Assembly: GCF_042680125.1 (NCBI RefSeq)
Contig: NZ_JBHTNY010000015.1
Length of the DNA: 64,000 bases
Source of the DNA: Robinsoniella peoriensis
Lineage (GTDB): Bacteria; Bacillota; Clostridia; Lachnospirales; Lachnospiraceae
Strand: one strand, 5' to 3'
In this document: positions 1-8,512 of the stretch, piece after piece
How the letters are laid out: every line of letters starts with the position of its first letter
Position numbering within the stretch: the first letter of the stretch is position 1
Position numbers and translations under genes: made by a program
The notes under the pieces: generated by a model
Told to the model about the DNA's origin: nothing
What the model saw: only the letters and a program-made list of their open reading frames with translations
Databases searched by the model: none

Positions 1-31
1 AGCCAGTTTGTGCTATTAAGGAGGATTAAGG

Positions 32-496
32 ATGGAACAATCGTTAATGGAAAGATGCCTGGATGAGGAAAAATTGTATCAGTTTACATCTTTTTCTCAT
101 AAAAATGCTTTTGATTTGGGAATGGAGCTGCTAAAGGTCAGCCAGGAAAAGGAAGAAACAGTAGCAATTGAAGTAAAAATAAATCAGGTAAGCGTTTTTA
201 AATACCTACCGGATGGAACCGGAAAGTTTCATGAAATGTGGCTGAAAAGAAAAAGTAATATGGTGGAAGTAATGGAGATGAGCACTCTGAGAGCATATGC
301 CCAGCTGGAAGAAAACCAGGAAGATATGATTAAAGACTGGTTTTTAGAGCCAGAAGATTATGCTGCCTGTGGAGGAGGGTTTCCAATACGCTTAAAAGGA
401 GGAAGCGTAATAGGATCAATTTGCGTTTCCGGGCTTCCTCATTTAGAAGATCATGCAATTTTAATAGAGGGGATAAACAGATTCTTGGATAATTAG
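32..496 (+). CDS. UPF0303 / heme-degrading-domain (GlcG/HbpS-like) small protein
   Basis: A 154-residue soluble protein with no signal peptide or membrane segment. Its length and pattern match the UPF0303 (YBR137W/GlcG-HbpS fold) family: an N-terminal helix, a middle strand region with conserved aromatic and basic residues (WLKRKSN near residue 70), and a C-terminal Gly-rich stretch (ACGGGFPIRLKGG, ISGLPHLEDH-like) typical of that fold. The ATG follows an AAGGAGG site 5-10 nt upstream. Proteins of this fold are annotated as heme- or cofactor-binding or of unknown function, so no reaction can be assigned. It stands alone beside the toxin-antitoxin duplication, and what lies upstream is outside the window. 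The family call is from recognition, not a search. Confidence 0.7.
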   Translation: MEQSLMERCLDEEKLYQFTSFSHKNAFDLGMELLKVSQEKEETVAIEVKINQVSVFKYLPDGTGKFHEMWLKRKSNMVEVMEMSTLRAYAQLEENQEDMIKDWFLEPEDYAACGGGFPIRLKGGSVIGSICVSGLPHLEDHAILIEGINRFLDN

Positions 497-532
497 ATTT
501 TTTTATAAATGCAATAAAATGCAAAGTAAAAG

Positions 533-561
533 TTGACAAAAATGAAAATGGAGTATAAGAT
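533..561 (+). promoter_or_regulatory. Promoter of antitoxin RNA, copy A
   Basis: TTGACA at 533-538, a 17-bp spacer and TAAGAT at 556-561 form a good vegetative promoter. It points into the 3' end of the minus-strand toxin gene and would start a short RNA near 568. No ORF with a ribosome binding site lies downstream before the terminator. Confidence 0.7.
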
Positions 562-567
562 AAAGAT

Positions 568-660
568 ACAAAGGCAGTCGCCTTCACAAGCGTGACTTCC
601 ACTATGGTTAATTAAAAATAATCACCCACTACTTTGGCGGCAGGGGTGATTATTTTTTTG
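568..660 (+). ncRNA. Putative antitoxin antisense RNA, copy A
   Basis: Inferred RNA of about 90 nt from the promoter at 533-561 to the terminator ending at about 660. It overlaps the toxin stop codon and 3' UTR on the opposite strand, as in convergent type I systems such as txpA/RatA or bsrG/SR4. Its 5' end (GGCAGTCG at 573-580) is repeated in inverted orientation at 787-794, near the toxin mRNA 5' end, so both RNAs would start with related sequence. The exact ends are inferred. Confidence 0.55.
617..659. terminator. Bidirectional terminator, copy A
   Basis: Perfect 11-bp stem AATAATCACCC (617-627) / GGGTGATTATT (644-654) with a 16-nt loop. A T-run follows on the plus strand (to 659) and a T-rich stretch on the minus strand. 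It can end both the antisense RNA and the toxin mRNA. Confidence 0.85.
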
Positions 661-745
661 TATCTTTATGTTTAGAGTAAATAAGGATAGCAACGATTAA
701 AGAAGCTACATTTATGATAATCATAAATTCTTCATAAGTACTCAT
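650..745 (-). CDS. Putative holin-like type I toxin peptide, copy A
   Basis: A 31-residue peptide beginning MSTYEEFMIIINVAS and ending HKDTKK. It has a short acidic head, one hydrophobic helix (about residues 7-23) and a basic tail. This is the layout of the 'putative holin-like toxin' peptides of Firmicutes, which insert in the membrane. An excellent AGGAGGTGG site precedes the ATG by about 6 nt. The stop codon lies inside the terminator stem, so the antisense RNA covers the 3' end. It is too short for usual gene finding and its toxicity is untested. Confidence 0.75.
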   Translation of the reverse strand: MSTYEEFMIIINVASLIVAILIYSKHKDTKK

Positions 746-958
746 TATACCACCTCCTATCGGAAGTGGGAATCACCCTTGCAGAACGACTGCCTAAGTA
801 AAGTATAAAACAATTAAATTAAAAATGCATTGAATTACAAATTCAAAAAAAGCGTAAATAAGTAAATGAAAGATAGTATGTGATCTGACTGTCGTAGTCA
901 GATCAATTGTTTATAAGAAATGAATTGAAATTGATTATAAATAAATGCAAATTACAAG

Positions 959-987
959 TTGACAAAAATGAAAATGCAGTGTAAGAT
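959..987 (+). promoter_or_regulatory. Promoter of antitoxin RNA, copy B
   Basis: TTGACA at 959-964, a 17-bp spacer and TAAGAT at 982-987. The spacer differs from copy A at two positions and reads TG directly before the -10 element. Confidence 0.7.
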
Positions 988-993
988 AAAGAT

Positions 994-1086
994 ACAAAGG
1001 CAGTCGCCTTCACAAGCGTGACTTCCACTATGGTTAATTAAAAATAATCACCCACTACTTTGGCGGCAGGGGTGATTATTTTTTTG
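994..1086 (+). ncRNA. Putative antitoxin antisense RNA, copy B
   Basis: Same arrangement as copy A: an inferred short RNA from the promoter at 959-987 to the terminator ending near 1086, antisense to the toxin 3' end. The transcribed part appears identical to copy A, so the two antitoxins could act on each other's toxin mRNA. Confidence 0.55.
1043..1085. terminator. Bidirectional terminator, copy B
   Basis: Same 11-bp stem and 16-nt loop as copy A with a T-run on the plus strand. It serves the antisense RNA and the minus-strand toxin mRNA. Confidence 0.85.
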
Positions 1087-1171
1087 TATCTTTATGTTTA
1101 GAGTAAATAAGGATAGCAACGATTAAAGAAGCTACATTTATGATAATCATAAATTCTTCGTAAGTACTCAT
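1076..1171 (-). CDS. Putative holin-like type I toxin peptide, copy B
   Basis: Encodes the same 31-residue peptide as copy A; the only difference in the coding part is one synonymous Tyr codon. It has the same AGGAGGTGG ribosome binding site and the same single hydrophobic helix with a Lys-rich tail. Conservation at the protein level argues that the peptide is real. Two intact identical copies may give higher dosage or simply record a recent duplication. Confidence 0.75.
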   Translation of the reverse strand: MSTYEEFMIIINVASLIVAILIYSKHKDTKK

Positions 1172-1472
1172 TATACCACCTCCTATCGGAAGTGGGAATC
1201 ACCCTTGCAGAACGACTGCCTAAGTAAAGTATAAAACAATTAAATTAAAAATGCATTGAATTACAAATTCAAAAAAAGCGTAAATAAGGAAATTAAAGAT
1301 AGTATGTGATCTGGCTGTTATAGTCATAGCATTTGCGCCAAACATATAGTTAATTAGTGTCGGCTATACTTGATTTGAACCAAATAAACATATCATGTAA
1401 ATTAAATTTACTTTTATAAGTCCCTAAAAAGTAAAAAACCCTTCTTTTCTGACACGAAATCTTACCCAAACA

Positions 1473-1495
1473 GCAAAAAAAGTTACTTTTTTTGC
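1473..1495. repeat. 23-bp perfect A/T-rich palindrome
   Basis: Arms GCAAAAAAAGT and ACTTTTTTTGC around a single central base. It is enclosed by GTCCCT (1420-1425) and AGGGAC (1497-1502). It could be a transcription terminator on either strand for the toxin region or a protein site. It lies in the gene-free stretch between the repeat and the first rhamnosidase. Confidence 0.55.
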
Positions 1496-1570
1496 AGGGA
1501 CAGAAAAATATTACCTCAAAGCGAAATATTTTACTCTAGTAAATTTGTACATCCATTGTTATTCTAAATG

Positions 1571-1848
1571 TGAACAATTTGTGAAAAATTTAAAAATGAA
1601 TTTGTTCATGAAATTAGGAAGTGAAAAAAATGATGAGTGAAAATGAATGAAGGACTTAAAAATCGTTATGTTAACGAAAAAAAGTCTTCAGACCATCATA
1701 TTCCCCGCAAAGATATGATCTCATTTTCTAAATAAACAGTAATAAGTTTTTCATAATGTGTACATTCGTACATGCTTATTTCTGTCATCCTTTATTTCCC
1801 ATAAAGTGTTTCACTTCCTAATAAAACTGAATAGTGGAGGTAGAAGTC
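1571..1848 (+). promoter_or_regulatory. Structured leader/promoter region of the rhamnosidase cluster
   Basis: Gene-free region rich in inverted repeats: TGAACAA/TTGTTCA (1571-1577/1602-1608); a perfect 14-bp pair ATTAGGAAGTGAAA/TTTCACTTCCTAAT (1613-1626/1809-1822) enclosing about 180 bp; TCGTTA/TAACGA near 1663-1677; and ATCATAT/ATATGAT (1695-1719). No convincing -35/-10 pair was found, which would fit an activator-dependent promoter. The 14-bp arm ends 26 bp before the GTG start. Confidence 0.45.
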
Positions 1849-4800
1849 GTGAAACTAAGAAGAAGATTATTGTCATGTTTATTGGCTACAGCAGTGACTG
1901 TAACATCAATCACACCGATAAACGCAGCAGCTTCCCAGGGGGATTTGCAGATTGGCAGCTTAAAGGTAAATTATTTAAGTGAACCATTAGGTATTGATGA
2001 TTCGCAGCCTGTATTTAGCTGGATCTTAGCATCTGATGGGTATGATAAAGGACAATCCGCATATCGTATTGTTGTATCCTCAACCAGAGAAGGTGCAGAG
2101 AAGCACGAAGGTGATGTGTGGGATTCAGGAAAAAATGAAAATCAAAACAACTATAATATTACCTATCAGGGGAATCCGCTTCTATCCCGTACACCTTATT
2201 ACTGGGCTGTTCAGGTCTGGGATGAGGAAGGTAATGATAACGGGTGGAGCGAAGTATCCAGTTTTGAAACCGGAATCATGTCAACAGATGAGTGGAATGG
2301 TGAATGGATAGGTATTAAAAATACAGATATGAACTTCCAGGGTGCCAATTGGATCTGGAGAAGAGATGGAAGTGATTTTAGCGGAGCACCGGAAGGGGTT
2401 CAGTATTTCCGAAAAGGTTTTAAAACAGATAAGACAAAAACAATTAGTAATGTCAATATTGGAATCACGGCTGATGATGAATATGAACTTTTTGTAAATG
2501 GAAAAAAAGCAGGAGAGAACGGCGGTGAAGATTCCTGGAAAAATGGTAAATTATACGATATTACTAATTTGATTTCTGCAGAGGGAGAAAATGTAATAGC
2601 CGCATCCGCACATAATACCTCCAGAGGATATGCCGGATTACTGGCTAAGATAGAGGTTCTGTATAATGATGGGACAAAAGACACCTATGTTACAGATAAT
2701 TCCTGGAAACTAAGTAAAACAAAAGAAGAAGGCTGGAGTGATCAGAATTATAACGATACCGGGTGGACAAATCCGGATCAGTCGGAACCTTATGGAAATA
2801 GCCCATGGAACAGTGGTGTTGCTCCTAACGCAGAAAATGCATTTGCTGCAACGGTTCTTCGTAAAGAGTTTAAAACGGAAAAAGGTGCTATAAAAGATGC
2901 AAAAGCATATGTTTCCGGACTTGGATTTTTTGAACTGAAAATAAATGGACAATTACCGGACGATACCTTATTGAATCCTGCAAATACCCAGTATAACCAG
3001 ACTTCTCTTTACCGGGTATTTGATGTAACAGAATTAGTAAAAGAAGGAAAGAATGCAATTGGCGTAGAGCTTGGAAACAGTTTTTATAATGAGACCTGTT
3101 CGGTATGGAACTGGCAGGATGCCAGTTGGAGAGATGCCCCCAAGCTGCGAATGGAGCTGGAAATTGAATATGAAAACGGGGAAAAAGAATCTGTGGTAAC
3201 GGATGATTCCTGGAAAGCAACGAAGGAAGGTCCAATCACTACCAATAGTATTTATTATGGTGAAACCTATGATGCCAGAAAAGAACTGAATGGTTTTGAC
3301 CTGAATGATTATGATGATACAAACTGGGGTGCAGTGCAGTTAATGGATGCACCTGAAGGAAAGTTAAAAGCTCAGATCATGGAACCGGTCAGACGTACCA
3401 AAGAAATGCAGCCGTCTGAAATTACAAAGCTGGAAAATGGTTCTTATGTATTAACTATTCCGGAAATGCTGGCCGGATGGATTAAATTAGATATTAAAGG
3501 AGCTAATGCAGGAGATAAAGTTACCATTACCTATGGAGAAAAATTAAATGATGATGGTCAGGTACAAAAGCTTGGCGGTAAAGATGGTGTGAACTCAGGA
3601 TGGTGGCCGCGTGCTTATAACCAGCAGGATAATTATATCTGTAAAGGTGGAAAAGATGTAGAAACGTTTGAGCCGAAGTTTAGTTATAAAGGTTATCAGT
3701 ATGTACAGATTGACGGATATCCGTCGGAACTCACCGCAGATGATGTAATCTGTTACCGGGTAAGCAATGACATGGAAGATACCGGATCCTTTGAATCTTC
3801 TGATGAACTGTTTAACAAGATGCATCAAATGATGATTACAACCATGAAGAACAATATGCAGGGTAAACCAACCGATACTCCCGTATGGGAAAAGAACGGA
3901 TGGCTTGGAGACGCTAACGTTGCACTTGAGACCATGACTTATAATTTTGGCTTTGTGAACATGTTAAAACAGTTCGTGGAAACAATGGAAGATTGTCAGA
4001 ATGAGTTTAATAATGTACCCAACATGGTACCTACACAGGGCTGGGGAAATGATAACACAGTAGTATGGAACTCAATTTTCGTATTTGGTGTGGATCAGAT
4101 GATTGATACCTACGGCAATGAAAGTTATCTGTACGAACAGTATGATGCAATGCGGAAACTGGCGCTGAAGGATATGGAAGAGAGCAGAAAAAATGGATGG
4201 ACATGGTCAGACGGACAGTTAGCTGACTGGGTATCACCTATGGGACAGGGCGATGCTGACCAGGATTTACAGTATTCCGAAAGTCCCAGTGAGGGTTCCG
4301 GTATCTGCGGTACTGCATTTGCTTATCATTTATTAGATGTTATGGCTCAGCTCGCCGATCGAATGGGAAAAACAGATGATGCAGCAGAATACAGAGCAGC
4401 AATGGAAAAAATGTATACGGCATTTAATGAAAAATTCTACGATGCAGAAAACCAGATTTACAGAACATTAACCTGGTCACAGCAGGCAAACAGAAGCCGT
4501 TACCGCCAGACCTCCCAGTTAGTGCCTTTGGCATATGGGCTGGTTCCGGAAGAATATAAAGACGGTGTTTTAACAAATCTGGTAAATGATATTAAGGATA
4601 AAAACTATCACCTTGATACAGGATGTGTGGGATCCAAATTTATTCTTCCAGTACTTACAGATAATGGATATGCAGATGTTGCTTATAAAGTGGCTCAGCA
4701 GAAATCTTATCCAAGCTGGGGCTTCATGGCTGACAGAGGAACTTCTCTCTGGGAAATGTGGGAGACATCATCCCGTTCTCTTGGACACTATTTCCTTGGT

Positions 4801-7800
4801 ACCTACGATGAATGGTTCTACAAAGGGATTGGCGGAATCAAGGATATGCAGGACGGATATAAGACAGTTACCATCGAGCCCTCATTAAACGAAACACTGA
4901 CTTACGCAAAAGCAGGTGTCAATACAGTTCGCGGACAGCTGCAGAGTGACTGGACATTAAATGAAGGTCAGGGAGTATTTGATATTCAGGTTCCGGTTGG
5001 TACAACAGCAGAGATTATCCTCCCAACTAACAATAAGGACCAGATCACATGCAACGGGCAGCCTTTAAGTGAATCACTGGATGGAATTCATGCAGTAAGC
5101 AATGAAAACGGAAAAGTACATATCGAAGCAGGATCAGGAAATTACAAATTTGAAACAAATGTAAAATTAACAAGTGTTGAAAAAATAAAGCTGAAAAAAG
5201 CAATCTTAGATGCCGGCAGCTTAAAGCAGCTGGATTATGAAATGGATGCATGGACAGTATTTAAGGCAGTCTTGGAGGAAGCGTCAGAATTAGATGCAAA
5301 TCCAGATGCAGCGCAAGAAGAAATAGACGCTATGGTCAAAAAGCTTACGGATGCTGCAGCTGAGTTAAAGCTTCATGTAAACCAAAGCAGGGTAGCTTTA
5401 AAAGAAGCAGTAAAAAATGCTGATGAAAAAGTAAATCCGGTGGCGGCACCTATTAAATATGCAGATGCTTATCAGGAAGCATATGATGCAGCAAAAGCAG
5501 GATGTACCAATGTTGAGTTAACAAATGAAGAGATGGACCAGCTGGTTCTAAAACTTTCAAATGCAGAAACAGAAATGAACAGCCATCTATTCCAGAACTT
5601 AGCATTAAATGGTAATGTAGCATTTTCCACTTCACATGAAGATGGTTACTGGGGATGGGGAAGCAAGCTTATAAATGACGGTGACAGAAAAAATATGAAT
5701 AAGGATGGTGAGTACACCGGATATTCCAGTAATACAGGCGATGTTAAGAACGAAGACCATGAAGAATGGGTTAGCATAGACCTGGGAAAAGTTCAGGATA
5801 TTAATGCAGTATCCATTTATCCTGCAGTTAAAAATCCTGCAGTCAAAAATTCCGGATATGGTTTTCCAAAAAACTTTGAAATTCAGGTATCTGAAAATGG
5901 AAGTGATTGGACAACGGTAGTTACAAAAGAGAATTATCCGGTACCAAGCTATGAACCGATCAGCTTTACCTTTGCTTCAGCAAATGCAAAATACGTAAAA
6001 TTATTTGCTAAGAATTTAAATCCTAAGGCAAATGATCATAATTTTTATTATTTACAGCTTAGTGAATTTGAAGTATATCACAGTGAAAATACAATAGAAG
6101 AGATTGTATTAGACGATTATGAAGCACCAAAGTCCGCTGTAGCTTATGGAGAACCGCTGGTGGATATGGCAGATATTAAGGCAACTATAAATGGAAAGAC
6201 GGATATCTCTGGTAAGTGGTCAGTTGAAATGCAGGATGAAACAGCAGCTGATGTTCAGAAAAATTCGGAAACCGGAAAATATAACGTAAAATTAACCTTC
6301 CAGGCTCCAAATACTTATGCATTTTCAGACACGCTTGCCGGAACAGCAGCTGACGGAGCAAAAGTTTCTGTTGAAGATAATGGTAAGAAGTTAGTTTATA
6401 CGTATGTAACAGAAGTCGTAAAAGCGGCAGCTCCGGCTGTAGAAGACAAGGAAGAATACTTTGTGTATGCAGCAGGCGGAGAAGGACAGGTTTCTATTGC
6501 AGACCTTATGGAAAAATATCAGCCATTTGTTAAGTTTGCTGTAGGAAATGTTACGGACGAATTTGGAATCCTTGATTCGAAAATTTCGATTGACGAAAAG
6601 GGTAATCTCAGTTTTACGGTAAACACAAATGGTGAGGCAGGGCAGACTGCAGTAATACCGGTTACCGTAACGATGAAGAATTACGAAGATACAACAGTTA
6701 ATGTATGCGTCAGTCTGACTGAAAAAATACCGCTTGAAATTACAAGTAATGCCCGGAATGTGATCTATACCGGCAGTCCTTATGCAGGACTTGATAATCC
6801 AAGTGCAGTAATTAAAGAAACGTTAGAAGCATATACCGGAGAATTCATTATTACCTACAATACAGAAGACGGAAGTGCTCCCGTAAAAGAAGGAAATTAT
6901 ACGGTAACTGTTACACCGGAGGATCCCGCATACGCAGGTCAGTGGACAGGAAGCTTTACCATTTCACCGGCACTGGAATCTGTAGAAGCACAGATTGAAA
7001 ATCCGGAACTGTTCTGGGATGAAGATACACAGATTACAGGTGTTGCAGCAATTGGATCTGATGGAAATAAAATGAATCTGGCAGGTGCCGGCATTGTGTA
7101 TCGATCAGAGGATACCAATATTGCGATTGTTGATGAGAATGGAAAAGTTTCTGCAAGAAATGCAGGAAGTACTAAAATTATCGTAACAATTACTATAGGT
7201 GAAATGGAAAAATCAGGAGAATTCGCAGTAACTGTATCCGAAATACCGGCAATTAGCCCGGTACTTGCATCTAAAACAACCACCAGTGTTACGCTGGAAA
7301 CCGTAGAAGGTTATGAATATGCAGTTCAAAAAGAAAATGAAGAGGCTGCATTCAGCCATGTGGCTGAGTTTAAGGAATTAGAACCGGGAACCTCTTATAA
7401 GTTTTATCAGAGAATTGCAGCTACGGATACACATCATGCAGGAAGTGTAAGTGAAGCTTTGGAAGTATCTACGGATAAAGAAAAGATCCAGGGTACAATT
7501 ACAATAAAAGGAAATACAAAAGAGGGTGAAAAATTAACCTTAGATACTACCGGTATCAAGAATAAAAAACCAGGTGATTTAAGTATTACATGGAAAAGGG
7601 GAAACCAGGAGATAAAGGGTGAAAACGGAAACACATATGCTCTTACAAAAGCAGATGTAGGATATAAGATTTCTGCTGTGGTAACAGCAAAAAATCTGGA
7701 GGGATCACTGACAACAGAGACGGCTTTATCTGTTCTCCCGGCAGTAACACCACCGCCTGCAAAGGTTGATGTAGACAAAATAACCCTGAACAAGTCCAGT

Positions 7801-8502
7801 GTTAGTATTAAGATAAAGAAAACAGTAAAACTGACTGCACAGGTATCCCCATCTAATGCGGCAGATAAATCTATTACCTGGAAGAGCAGCAAATCCTCCA
7901 TTGCAAGTGTTGATAAAAATGGAAAAGTGACTGCAAAAAAAGCGGGTAAAGCAACAATTACTGCAATTGCTTCTAATGGTAAGTCAGCAAGCTGTAAGAT
8001 AACTGTAACTACGGATCCTGCAAAGATAAAATTAAATACTAACAAAAAGACATTAGGCAGAAAGGAAACTTATACTTTAAAAACAACCCTTGTGCCATCA
8101 ACGGCAGTGACAAGCAAAATCATATTTACAAGCAGTAATAAAAAAGTGGCAACGGTTGATAAGAAAGGAAGAGTAAAGGCAATAAAAGAGGGAACAGCAG
8201 TTATTACGGTTAGAACTGCAAATGGTAAAAAAGCAACCTGTAATATTACTGTTAAAAAAGCACCTTCTTCTATTAAGCTGAATGTTGGTAAGAAAAAGAA
8301 TCTGAAGATAGGAAAAACATTAAAATTAAAAGTTACCCGCAGTGCCGGAAGTGCAGGAAATGTCACCTTTATTTCTAAAAAAGAAAAAGTGGCTACTGTA
8401 AGCTCTTCAGGGAAGATCAAAGCAATTAAAAAAGGGAAGGCGAAAATCATAGCAAAAACTTTTAATGGTAAAACAGCAGAGGTACTCATTACAGTTAAGT
8501 AA
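1849..8502 (+). CDS. Giant secreted GH78 alpha-L-rhamnosidase 1
   Basis: Hydrolyses terminal alpha-L-rhamnose outside the cell (GH78, inverting). GTG at 1849 is chosen because GGAGG lies 8 nt upstream; the in-frame GTG at 1834 has no site. The protein is 2217 residues. A signal peptide (KLRRR, then a hydrophobic stretch to about 27) precedes an Ig-like N domain, Bac_rhamnosid_N, Bac_rhamnosid, the alpha/alpha barrel and the C domain (to about 1105). The acid-site motif is a variant, DTPVWEKNGWLGD. It keeps Asp676, Glu681 (general acid) and Asp688 but has Trp for the usual Arg; the base candidate is Glu969 (LWEMW). Then follow two FIVAR repeats (1108-1248), an F5/8 type C (discoidin) module (1249-1411), MBG-like and Ig-like modules, one Big_2, an Fn3-like module and three Lys-rich Big_2 repeats (1971-2217). 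There is no LPxTG or SLH anchor. It is first of four related genes. Confidence 0.9.
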   Translation: MKLRRRLLSCLLATAVTVTSITPINAAASQGDLQIGSLKVNYLSEPLGIDDSQPVFSWILASDGYDKGQSAYRIVVSSTREGAEKHEGDVWDSGKNENQNNYNITYQGNPLLSRTPYYWAVQVWDEEGNDNGWSEVSSFETGIMSTDEWNGEWIGIKNTDMNFQGANWIWRRDGSDFSGAPEGVQYFRKGFKTDKTKTISNVNIGITADDEYELFVNGKKAGENGGEDSWKNGKLYDITNLISAEGENVIAASAHNTSRGYAGLLAKIEVLYNDGTKDTYVTDNSWKLSKTKEEGWSDQNYNDTGWTNPDQSEPYGNSPWNSGVAPNAENAFAATVLRKEFKTEKGAIKDAKAYVSGLGFFELKINGQLPDDTLLNPANTQYNQTSLYRVFDVTELVKEGKNAIGVELGNSFYNETCSVWNWQDASWRDAPKLRMELEIEYENGEKESVVTDDSWKATKEGPITTNSIYYGETYDARKELNGFDLNDYDDTNWGAVQLMDAPEGKLKAQIMEPVRRTKEMQPSEITKLENGSYVLTIPEMLAGWIKLDIKGANAGDKVTITYGEKLNDDGQVQKLGGKDGVNSGWWPRAYNQQDNYICKGGKDVETFEPKFSYKGYQYVQIDGYPSELTADDVICYRVSNDMEDTGSFESSDELFNKMHQMMITTMKNNMQGKPTDTPVWEKNGWLGDANVALETMTYNFGFVNMLKQFVETMEDCQNEFNNVPNMVPTQGWGNDNTVVWNSIFVFGVDQMIDTYGNESYLYEQYDAMRKLALKDMEESRKNGWTWSDGQLADWVSPMGQGDADQDLQYSESPSEGSGICGTAFAYHLLDVMAQLADRMGKTDDAAEYRAAMEKMYTAFNEKFYDAENQIYRTLTWSQQANRSRYRQTSQLVPLAYGLVPEEYKDGVLTNLVNDIKDKNYHLDTGCVGSKFILPVLTDNGYADVAYKVAQQKSYPSWGFMADRGTSLWEMWETSSRSLGHYFLGTYDEWFYKGIGGIKDMQDGYKTVTIEPSLNETLTYAKAGVNTVRGQLQSDWTLNEGQGVFDIQVPVGTTAEIILPTNNKDQITCNGQPLSESLDGIHAVSNENGKVHIEAGSGNYKFETNVKLTSVEKIKLKKAILDAGSLKQLDYEMDAWTVFKAVLEEASELDANPDAAQEEIDAMVKKLTDAAAELKLHVNQSRVALKEAVKNADEKVNPVAAPIKYADAYQEAYDAAKAGCTNVELTNEEMDQLVLKLSNAETEMNSHLFQNLALNGNVAFSTSHEDGYWGWGSKLINDGDRKNMNKDGEYTGYSSNTGDVKNEDHEEWVSIDLGKVQDINAVSIYPAVKNPAVKNSGYGFPKNFEIQVSENGSDWTTVVTKENYPVPSYEPISFTFASANAKYVKLFAKNLNPKANDHNFYYLQLSEFEVYHSENTIEEIVLDDYEAPKSAVAYGEPLVDMADIKATINGKTDISGKWSVEMQDETAADVQKNSETGKYNVKLTFQAPNTYAFSDTLAGTAADGAKVSVEDNGKKLVYTYVTEVVKAAAPAVEDKEEYFVYAAGGEGQVSIADLMEKYQPFVKFAVGNVTDEFGILDSKISIDEKGNLSFTVNTNGEAGQTAVIPVTVTMKNYEDTTVNVCVSLTEKIPLEITSNARNVIYTGSPYAGLDNPSAVIKETLEAYTGEFIITYNTEDGSAPVKEGNYTVTVTPEDPAYAGQWTGSFTISPALESVEAQIENPELFWDEDTQITGVAAIGSDGNKMNLAGAGIVYRSEDTNIAIVDENGKVSARNAGSTKIIVTITIGEMEKSGEFAVTVSEIPAISPVLASKTTTSVTLETVEGYEYAVQKENEEAAFSHVAEFKELEPGTSYKFYQRIAATDTHHAGSVSEALEVSTDKEKIQGTITIKGNTKEGEKLTLDTTGIKNKKPGDLSITWKRGNQEIKGENGNTYALTKADVGYKISAVVTAKNLEGSLTTETALSVLPAVTPPPAKVDVDKITLNKSSVSIKIKKTVKLTAQVSPSNAADKSITWKSSKSSIASVDKNGKVTAKKAGKATITAIASNGKSASCKITVTTDPAKIKLNTNKKTLGRKETYTLKTTLVPSTAVTSKIIFTSSNKKVATVDKKGRVKAIKEGTAVITVRTANGKKATCNITVKKAPSSIKLNVGKKKNLKIGKTLKLKVTRSAGSAGNVTFISKKEKVATVSSSGKIKAIKKGKAKIIAKTFNGKTAEVLITVK

Positions 8503-8512
8503 TATAAAACAA

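Larger units (their letters stand above)
517..900. repeat. Direct repeat copy A (type I toxin-antitoxin cassette)
   Basis: First copy of a roughly 384-bp direct duplication; corresponding bases in the second copy lie exactly 426 bp further on. It spans an antisense promoter, a bidirectional terminator, a small toxin ORF and the toxin upstream region. The copies are nearly identical inside, with a silent TAT/TAC change in the toxin. They diverge at the right edge, where copy A has a perfect palindrome (TGATCTGACT, 5-nt loop, AGTCAGATCA, ending about 906) that is broken in copy B. Confidence 0.93.
943..1326. repeat. Direct repeat copy B (type I toxin-antitoxin cassette)
   Basis: Second copy of the duplication, 426 bp downstream of copy A. 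All functional parts are retained: promoter, terminator, toxin ORF and ribosome binding site. The palindrome at the right edge is mutated (CTGGCTGTTATAGTCATA in place of the perfect arms), suggesting that the duplication ends here or that drift began here. Confidence 0.93.
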
